Below, in pieces: positions 58,664 through 64,000 of a stretch of DNA of 64,000 nucleotides; position 1 is the first letter of the stretch, and the number at the start of each line of letters is the position of its first letter. A program made the translations under genes and the position numbers. The notes beneath the pieces are model-generated. The model did no database searches. It was not told the DNA's origin and was given only the letters and a program-made list of their open reading frames with translations. The DNA is taken from NCBI RefSeq assembly GCF_014649795.1, contig NZ_BMTS01000001.1, positions 124,001-188,000 on the forward strand, written 5' to 3'. The DNA is from Streptomyces melanogenes. Its GTDB lineage: Bacteria > Actinomycetota > Actinomycetes > Streptomycetales > Streptomycetaceae.

Positions 58664-60574
58664 TCAGCGAATCCGGCGGACCGGTCCCCCACGCTCACAT
58701 CCCGCCGTGGTGCTCGACCGCGTACACCCGACCGCCCAGGTCGGCGACGTACACCACCCCGTTCGACGCGGCCGGTGACGCCTGTATCGGGCGGGCCGTG
58801 GCAAGCCGCCACCGCAGGGCACCGGTCTCGGTGGACAGGGCGTACAGACGCAGACCAGGCCGTCCGCCAGGACCGGCGACACGCTCACACCGCTGCCCAC
58901 AGGGGTGCCCCATCTGATCTGTCCGGTCAACGCGTCGATCGCGTACACGTAGCCGCTGCCGGTGCCCACGTAGAGGAACCACTCGGACAGAGCGGACCGG
59001 GACGAGATCGGGGAGGGGAGCGCGGTCCGCCACTTCCGGTTCCCGGTCGCCGCGTTGACGCCGTACACGGCCCGCCCGGTGGCGGTCCACACCAGACCGC
59101 CGGCCGCCGTCACCCACAGGAAGGGGGCGATGCGCGGGCAGTACGTCCAACTCTTCTCACCCGTGGCGAGGCTCAGGGCGTACAGGCTGTTCGTGTTCGC
59201 GAGGTAGACCGACCCGCCGTCCGTCTCGGGGAGGGCGGTGATCCGTTGGCGCACCTTGAACTGCCAGCGTTCCGCGCCGGTGCGGGCGTCGAGCAGATGG
59301 AAGTACGGGCCCGCGGTGACGCCCACGGTCCCTTCCGGTCCGGCGAGCACGGCCCGCACGGGGTTCCCGGCGTCGAAGCACCAGTGGTCGCGGCCGGTGG
59401 CCGTCTCCACCGCGTACACCCGTCCCCGTTCGTCGCCGACGTGGACCGAGCCGCTCACGACGGCGAGGGAGGCGTGCACGGAGGCGTCGGTGGTGACGGA
59501 CCAGCGGATGCGGTCCTGCGGCACGGGGGGTGGGGCCGGTAACGCATGCGGCTCCGGCGGCAAGGCCGGGGCCGAGTCCTGCGGCGGCGGGACCGGGACC
59601 GGAGCCGTGGGCGCCAGCTCCTCCCCGGCCCCGGTCAGGGCCTGCAACCGCGCCGCGGCCGCCGCCGAAACACTGCGGCTGTCGTCGTCCAGGAGACGCC
59701 GCATCTCCTCCTCGACCCGCTGCCGTACGGTCGCGTTGCCGGTCCGGTACCGATCGGCGAGGCCCTCGATCGCGCCGAGCCGGTCGGCGGCCAGCGGACT
59801 GGCCAGCGCGTGCCGCACATGCGCGGGCAGCTGCCAGTTGACGTTCCGGGCGATGACGATGCGGCCCTCGACGTTCTCCTGCTTCTTGGGGCGCTGCTGC
59901 GGCATCTCCTCGACGACCTTGTCGTGGACGTACGCGTACAGCTCGTCCAGCGTGATGTCCCCGTCGCCGTCGAGGTCGGCGCTGCCGTCGCGCAGCCCGG
60001 ACACCAGGTGCCGGGTGAAGACCGACTGCGGGGCCCGGCCGTGCACCTGGTCGCCCTCGAAGGAGTACTGGGTGGCGTCGGAGGCCGTCAGGACGCTGCG
60101 GCCCCGGCCCCGGAACCGCTCCAGGGTGTGCATGTCGGCGTCGCCCTTGGCCAGGCGGCCCGCCGGGAAGGCGCCGCTGTAGCAGCAGTCCAGGATCAGC
60201 ACCTGCTGCCGGGACGCGCACCCGGTCATCGCGCGGTCGATCTGCTCGGCGGGCAGCGACGTGAACGCCAGGTTGTCGCGGCGGGTGTTGCCCATCGCCA
60301 GATGCAGATGCCCCTCGTCGTCCTTGAGGCCGTGCCCGGTGAAGTACAACAGCGTCAGATCGTCGCGCCGCCGGTCGCGGAACAGGTCGCCGATGGCCTC
60401 ACCGACCCGGTAGTGGGGCTCGTTGATCAGCGTGGTGACCTCGAAACCCGCGATGTCCGGGTCCCGCAGCACGCCCGCGAGGGCCTCGGCGTCGTGCGCG
60501 GGCGCCGTGAGCCCGCGCAGACCCGCGTCCTGGTACTCGTACGTCGCGACCAGAAGGGCGAGCCGACGGCCCAC
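58664..60574 (-). CDS. EACC1-associated caspase with C-terminal PQQ-like propeller (frameshifted near the end)
   Basis: A caspase-fold protease of the bacterial conflict type. His81 in YFTGHG and the catalytic Cys131 in LDCCYSGAF form the dyad. An EF-hand-like loop, D200-x-D202-x-D204-G...E211, lies within the domain and may bind calcium. A helical part (about 235-320) and a Pro-rich linker lead to a PQQ/WD-like beta-propeller from about 365 (RGRVYAVETATGRDHWCFDAG, TNSLYALSLATGEKSWTY, TGSGYVYAIDALTGQIRWG). Near 58850 a one-base loss shifts the frame; the natural ending, down to 58695, is in another frame. GTG at 60574 lies 2 bases after the EACC1 stop. Confidence 0.88.
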   Translation of the reverse strand: MGRRLALLVATYEYQDAGLRGLTAPAHDAEALAGVLRDPDIAGFEVTTLINEPHYRVGEAIGDLFRDRRRDDLTLLYFTGHGLKDDEGHLHLAMGNTRRDNLAFTSLPAEQIDRAMTGCASRQQVLILDCCYSGAFPAGRLAKGDADMHTLERFRGRGRSVLTASDATQYSFEGDQVHGRAPQSVFTRHLVSGLRDGSADLDGDGDITLDELYAYVHDKVVEEMPQQRPKKQENVEGRIVIARNVNWQLPAHVRHALASPLAADRLGAIEGLADRYRTGNATVRQRVEEEMRRLLDDDSRSVSAAAAARLQALTGAGEELAPTAPVPVPPPQDSAPALPPEPHALPAPPPVPQDRIRWSVTTDASVHASLAVVSGSVHVGDERGRVYAVETATGRDHWCFDAGNPVRAVLAGPEGTVGVTAGPYFHLLDARTGAERWQFKVRQRITALPETDGGSVYLANTNSLYALSLATGEKSWTYCPRIAPFLWVTAAGGLVWTATGRAVYGVNAATGNRKWRTALPSPISSRSALSEWFLYVGTGSGYVYAIDALTGQIRWGTPVGSGVSVSPVLADGLVCVCTPCPPRPVPCGGGLPRPARYRRHRPRRTGWCTSPTWAVGCTRSSTTAGCERGGPVRRIR

Positions 60575-60576
60575 CG

Positions 60577-60957
60577 CTACTCGCCCGCCCGGTGGCGGCG
60601 CACGAACCCGTCGATCAACTCCCGGCGCTCTTCGGCGGTCGCGTGCTCCAGCTCGATCGTGTCGCCGTCGATCGTCACGGAGATGCGGTGCCGGGCCGAC
60701 TGCCGGCCGAGCCAGTCCCGCAGGGTGTCGATGAGCACCGTGAACACGCCGCCGGACGCGCTCAGCGCCACCACGATCGCCCCGACCGTCACCGGGTCGC
60801 TGCCCTTGGCACCCGGCGGAAGCTGCCCGACCGGCACCGGACGAAACACGTCGACGTCCAACTCGCGCAACTCCGCGAGCAGCCGGCGCGTCAGCCGCTC
60901 GGCCTCCTCCGCGTCCGACTCCTCGTCAGGTGCCAGCGCCAGCAGCACTTCCATCAC
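60577..60957 (-). CDS. Effector-associated constant component EACC1
   Basis: A 126-residue protein of the EACC1 family, the constant small partner encoded beside variable effectors such as caspases, trypsins or TIRs in actinobacterial conflict systems. Visible parts are EEAERLTRRLLAELRELDVDVFRPV, a Gly/Ala hydrophobic helix (VTVGAIVVALSASGGVFTVLIDTLRDWLGR) and HRISVTIDGDTIELEHATAEERRELIDGFVRRH, all typical. Start is GTG 60957 or ATG 60954. The caspase gene follows after 2 bases, so the two are an operon. It probably couples a threat signal to the caspase. Confidence 0.85.
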   Translation of the reverse strand: MMEVLLALAPDEESDAEEAERLTRRLLAELRELDVDVFRPVPVGQLPPGAKGSDPVTVGAIVVALSASGGVFTVLIDTLRDWLGRQSARHRISVTIDGDTIELEHATAEERRELIDGFVRRHRAGE

Positions 60958-61078
60958 GCGCCCCCGCTCCAAACCCGCAGCCCACACATCTCGGTGGTCC
61001 CGCACGGACAGTACGGTCCATTACATCAGGCGGGCCCGCGGCTGGTTTCAACTTCCCTGTCACGGCAACCCGGTCGGC

Positions 61079-61366
61079 ATGTCCAGACGCTATGGCGGAA
61101 ACCCGGCCGCGACGATCATCCTGATCATCGCGGATGTCACGGCGGTGATCCTGATCCTGTGGATCGCCTTCTTCCTCTTGGACGCCAACACCGCGAACGA
61201 CCTGGTGTCATGGGTCCACCACGCGGCGAACTGGCTCTCGGGCTGGTCGCGCGACATGTTCGACGTCCAGTCCGACGACTGGCGCACGATCCTCAATTAC
61301 GGCCTGCCCGCAGTGGTCTACCTGATGATCGGCCACGCGGTCGCGGGGCGCGTCAACCGCTCGTAG
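61079..61366 (+). CDS. Small membrane protein with two to three spans
   Basis: A 95-residue protein starting MSRRYGGNPAATIILIIADVTAVILILWIAFFLLD, with a second hydrophobic end YGLPAVVYLMIGHAVAGRVNRS and an amphipathic middle WVHHAANWLSGWSRDMFDVQ. The pattern recurs in streptomycete small membrane proteins of unknown role. No Shine-Dalgarno is obvious before ATG 61079. It is divergent from EACC1, so the 121-bp gap is shared. Confidence 0.7.
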   Translation: MSRRYGGNPAATIILIIADVTAVILILWIAFFLLDANTANDLVSWVHHAANWLSGWSRDMFDVQSDDWRTILNYGLPAVVYLMIGHAVAGRVNRS

Positions 61367-61396
61367 CACCGCAGCGAGTGCACCGCAGCGGGCGCC

Positions 61397-61567
61397 TCAC
61401 CGCAGCGGCCGCCGACGGCCGCGCCGGGACCACCGCAAGGTGAAGAAGGCGATGTCGGCCACCAGCACGATGACACCGATGGCCAGCAGATAGCCCAGGC
61501 CGTCCGCGACCGCGCCGATCAGTCCCAGGACGACGGCCACGAGGATGAGGAACAGGAACAGCGCCAT
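61397..61567 (-). CDS. 56-residue hydrophobic membrane protein
   Basis: A short gene, MALFLFLILVAVVLGLIGAV then ADGLGYLLAIGVIVLVADIA, ending in FFTLRWSRRGRRRPLR. Two membrane helices are followed by a strongly basic end, a positive-inside tail. ATG at 61567 has AAGGAGA about 10 bases upstream. The PRC-barrel gene lies 42 bases upstream on the same strand, so they are likely co-transcribed. The function is unknown; similar micro-proteins are common in Streptomyces. Confidence 0.72.
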   Translation of the reverse strand: MALFLFLILVAVVLGLIGAVADGLGYLLAIGVIVLVADIAFFTLRWSRRGRRRPLR

Positions 61568-61609
61568 GGTGTGGCCATCTCCTTCGTACGTGGGCGGCGG
61601 TCGGCGCGG

Positions 61610-61966
61610 TCACGGGCGGGCGAGCCGGCGCTCGCCCGCCGCGCCCGGCCGGTACTCCAGCTCGTAGTACTGGAAGATCGCCTCCTCCTGGTCGGCGGGC
61701 AGCACGTCGTCCGTTCCGATGGAGGGGGCCTGGCGGACCATCGACCGGGCGTACGGGACCTTGACGTAGTGCGGACCGAGGACCGCCTCGCCGAGCGGGA
61801 CGAAGACCAGGCGGCGCCGGGTCGGCAGACCGGTCAGGACGGTGGCCATCGCCGGTTCGTCGCTGCTCGTGTCCACGTACACCGCCTCCAGCACCCCGAT
61901 CCTGCGCCCCTTCGGGTCGACCACGTCCTGGTTGCGCCACTCACGGACATCGGCTGAGGTGATCAT
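61610..61966 (-). CDS. PRC-barrel domain protein
   Basis: A 118-residue protein with a PRC-barrel: TSADVREWRNQDVVDPKGRRIGVLEAVYVDTSSDEPAMATVLTG, then RRRLVFVPLGEAVLGPHYVKVPYARSMVRQAPSIG. The C-terminus FQYYELEYRPGAAGERRLARP is as in actinobacterial stress-induced PRC proteins. These barrels bind RNA or other proteins; the role is unknown. ATG at 61966 follows GGAGGG. Confidence 0.85.
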   Translation of the reverse strand: MITSADVREWRNQDVVDPKGRRIGVLEAVYVDTSSDEPAMATVLTGLPTRRRLVFVPLGEAVLGPHYVKVPYARSMVRQAPSIGTDDVLPADQEEAIFQYYELEYRPGAAGERRLARP

Positions 61967-62071
61967 GGTCGTTCCCTCCGGTCGGGACCCGGATCGGCAG
62001 GCCCCCGCCCCTCCAGCCTGCCCCCGATCGCGTACGACCACCACGGTCGCCACGCCCACCGGCCCCCGAAG

Positions 62072-63733
62072 TCACCCGAGCCGCGTCACCTTCGACCCGA
62101 AGGACGGCTCGCGGAGATCCTTCTGGAGCGCCACCGGGACGGTCGGGGCGTCGGGACCGGTGCCGATCGTCAGCGTGGCCACCACCGCACCGGCCCCGGC
62201 CGCGTGCGGCACCGGCTTGCCCGAATCCGTGAGCCGCAGGGGCAGCCGCTGGCCCGGTACGCCGATCGCCTTCAGGTCCCTGGTGGCGACCAGCGGCGTA
62301 CGGCCGCCGAGCCCGTCGTCCACGTACCCGACCACCTGGCCCTTCCGCACCGCGACCACGGAGGTCAGGGCGTCGCGCACCGCCGCGATGACCTTCTTGC
62401 TGTTCTCCTTCACCAGGGTGAGGCTGTTGCCGCCGTTGGGGTCCGGGCCGTCGACGCGCTGGTCCAGCATCGTGCCGAGGATCAGCGGCGTCCGGTCGCC
62501 GACCGTCTTGTACGCGGCCCACATCAGCGCGCCGCCCGCCGCCGTGTTGGATCCCGTCTTGATCCCCTTGATGCTCAGCCCGGCGAGCAGCAGGTTGTCG
62601 TTGTTGTTGTTGATCGGCTGGGGCAGACCCTTGATCGTCGCGTTCGGCAGCGCCACGATCGGCCGGAAGGCGTCGAACCTCATCACCGCCTCGGCGAGCT
62701 TCAGCTGGTCGACGGCGGTGCTCACGGTCTTCGCGTCAAGACCGCTGGGATCGGTGTACGTGGTGTCGTTCATGCCGAGCGCCTTGGCGGCCTCGTTCAT
62801 CTTCGCCACGAACGCCGTCTCGTCGCCGCTCCCCGTGTCCCAACGCGCCAGCAGCCGGGCGATGTTGTTGCCCGACGGGATCATCAGCATCTTCAGCATG
62901 TCCTGCTGACTGAACTTCGCCCCGGCCGTCAGACCCTCGATGCGCGACTCGTCCTTGGCCTCCCCCTCCCGTACGGCCTTCTCGTCGACCTCGATCGTCG
63001 GCCCCGCCTCGTCCTTCTTGAGCGGATGGTCCTTGAGGAGCACGTACGCCGTCATCACCTTGGCGACACTCGCCGTCGGCACCGGCTTCTGCTCCCCGAA
63101 CGTGCCGAGGCTCCCCGAGCCCTGGACCTGCACGGCGCCCTGGCCCTTCGCGGGCCACGGGAGGCTGAAACGCCCGTCGAAGGTGTACGAGGCCGTGTCG
63201 GCGCCCAGCTTCAGGGACGGCGCCGGCAGGGGGCGGACCGCCTGGACGATCACGAAGACCAGGGCCAGGAGGAGGACGATCGGCACCCAGATCTTGAAGC
63301 GGCGCGTGATCGTACGAGCCGGGGTCTCCGGCGGTTTGGGTGTGTTGGTGAGCTCCGCGAGGAGGTCCAGGGGCGGGAGGGCCGGTGCGGGCTCCTCGGC
63401 GTCAGGGGTGGGTGATTCGGTCGGCTCGTCCTTGGGCCGGGCGCCGAGCGCGGGACCGGCCGTCACCGGGCGCGGCGGCTTCAGGGCCGGTACGTCGACC
63501 GGCTTCAGCGCCACGAACTCGCTGGTGCGCTCGGAGTCGGATTCGGGGGGCGCGTCGGGGGTGCCGGGAGCGTCGGGGGTATCGGCGGTCTCGGGGGTGC
63601 CGCCGGAGCTGGCCGAGCCGACCGTCTCCTCCGTCCCACTAGCCTCCTCCGTCGTGTCTTTCTCCTCCGCCTCGCTCGCCGCCTCCGCGTCGATCTTCCG
63701 CTTGCTGCCCTCGTCGGGGGACTGGTCCGCCAC
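62072..63733 (-). CDS. D-alanyl-D-alanine carboxypeptidase (class C-type low-mass PBP), N-terminally anchored
   Basis: A 553-residue murein carboxypeptidase trimming pentapeptide stems. A long acidic, low-complexity cytosolic region (EAASEAEEKDTTEEASGTEE...) precedes one membrane helix (KIWVPIVLLLALVFVIVQAV). The S11 peptidase domain follows, with Ser222-x-x-Lys225 in TASVAKVM, Ser287-Gly-Asn289 in IPSGNNIAR and Lys392-Thr-Gly in IKTGSNTA. GTG at 63733 has AGGGA 9 bases upstream. Asp/Glu/Thr content of the tail is far above that of neighbours. A second PBP gene precedes it. Confidence 0.9.
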   Translation of the reverse strand: MADQSPDEGSKRKIDAEAASEAEEKDTTEEASGTEETVGSASSGGTPETADTPDAPGTPDAPPESDSERTSEFVALKPVDVPALKPPRPVTAGPALGARPKDEPTESPTPDAEEPAPALPPLDLLAELTNTPKPPETPARTITRRFKIWVPIVLLLALVFVIVQAVRPLPAPSLKLGADTASYTFDGRFSLPWPAKGQGAVQVQGSGSLGTFGEQKPVPTASVAKVMTAYVLLKDHPLKKDEAGPTIEVDEKAVREGEAKDESRIEGLTAGAKFSQQDMLKMLMIPSGNNIARLLARWDTGSGDETAFVAKMNEAAKALGMNDTTYTDPSGLDAKTVSTAVDQLKLAEAVMRFDAFRPIVALPNATIKGLPQPINNNNDNLLLAGLSIKGIKTGSNTAAGGALMWAAYKTVGDRTPLILGTMLDQRVDGPDPNGGNSLTLVKENSKKVIAAVRDALTSVVAVRKGQVVGYVDDGLGGRTPLVATRDLKAIGVPGQRLPLRLTDSGKPVPHAAGAGAVVATLTIGTGPDAPTVPVALQKDLREPSFGSKVTRLG

Positions 63734-63802
63734 TGCTCTCTTTCCCTGTCCGATCTGAAACCGTCGTGGCACCACCCGTGCCACCGCCGCCACCTGTCGG
63801 CG

Positions 63803-64000
63803 CTACTTCTTCAGCACCGCCTGCATGACCGCCTTCGCGATCGGCGCACCAAGGCGCCCGCCCGCGATGGCGTCGCGCGAGATGTCCATGTCCTCGGGGT
63901 CGACGAGCACCGCCACCGCGACCGGTGAAGTGCCGTCGCTCTGCTTGGCGTACGACACGAACCAGGCGTACGGGCGCTCGTCGCGCACATCGGCGCCGTG
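63803..64000 (-). CDS. Penicillin-binding protein transpeptidase domain, C-terminal end (partial)
   Basis: Only the last 65 codons are in the window; the gene enters from the right edge. GADVRDERPYAWFVSYAKQSD then SPVAVAVLVDPEDMDISRDAIAGGRLGAPIAKAVMQAVLKK is the final strand and helix of a class B PBP transpeptidase domain (PbpA/FtsI-like). It crosslinks peptidoglycan outside the membrane. The DD-carboxypeptidase gene follows 69 bases downstream on the same strand. Confidence 0.8.
   Translation of the reverse strand, partial: HGADVRDERPYAWFVSYAKQSDGTSPVAVAVLVDPEDMDISRDAIAGGRLGAPIAKAVMQAVLKK

Noticed and set aside
1..64000. tRNA, rRNA, prophage or secondary-metabolite cluster
   Set aside because: No cloverleaf, rRNA segment, phage structural gene or PKS/NRPS core was recognised on either strand.

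Overview
The window looks like a chromosomal stretch of a Streptomyces or a close relative. It is very GC-rich with GC3-biased codons, has frequent GTG starts and probable leaderless starts, and carries many families typical of streptomycetes: an EACC1-associated caspase, DUF6243, AglEFG-type sugar uptake, AraC/TetR/HxlR regulators, pirin, and a common streptomycete intergenic repeat at 4601-4644. I see no rRNA, tRNA, prophage or intact transposon, and no secondary-metabolite assembly line.

Layout. 1-5.6 kb: a partial tandem-IclR regulator (minus) faces a pcaF thiolase and an aldehyde dehydrogenase, suggesting aromatic acid catabolism, followed by an AEC-type carrier. 5.6-12 kb: thioredoxin, a disulfide-type flavoprotein reductase, an SNase-like nuclease, a GNAT acetyltransferase, a protealysin-like M4 protease, CorA and a TPR protein. 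12-17.3 kb: pirin, a carbohydrate ABC importer without its own ATPase, then a cNMP-binding protein and a STAS protein. 17.4-24.5 kb: a TetR/WrbA pair with three matching operators, VOC proteins, small membrane proteins, an FMN reductase, a PGRS-like glycine-rich secreted protein, DUF1003 and a second TetR. 24.6-36.3 kb: a CocE-type hydrolase, a secreted lectin-CAP protein, and opposite it a 1,989-residue secreted protein joining CdtB-like nuclease, SGNH hydrolase, hemopexin repeats, GH18 chitinase and chitin/carbohydrate-binding modules. Two membrane proteins follow.

36.4-44 kb: AraC plus a PobA-like flavin monooxygenase, HxlR with a small VOC-like protein, an MFS exporter opposite a CGNR zinc-finger regulator, a decayed transposase end, and an SDR opposite AraC. 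44-49.7 kb is accessory in character: two short, partly decayed type I-E-like CRISPR arrays without cas genes, a lipoprotein, a RibD/DHFR-like reductase, a Phd-SUKH fusion interrupted by an amber codon, and a tiny leader ORF with a hairpin ahead of a DUF6243 gene. 49.7-58.6 kb: ankyrin proteins, an ABM monooxygenase, a glycine-betaine type ABC transporter lacking its ATPase, GNAT, RraA-like, AraC, DinB-like proteins and two exported proteins. 58.7-61 kb: an EACC1 plus caspase-propeller conflict module whose propeller has a frameshift. 61-64 kb: small membrane and PRC-barrel proteins, a DD-carboxypeptidase and the end of a second penicillin-binding protein.

The strongest leads are the CdtB/SGNH/hemopexin/chitinase polyprotein with its divergent lectin-CAP neighbour, the EACC1-caspase module, and the cas-less CRISPR remnants. 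All assignments come from reading motifs; no database search was run.
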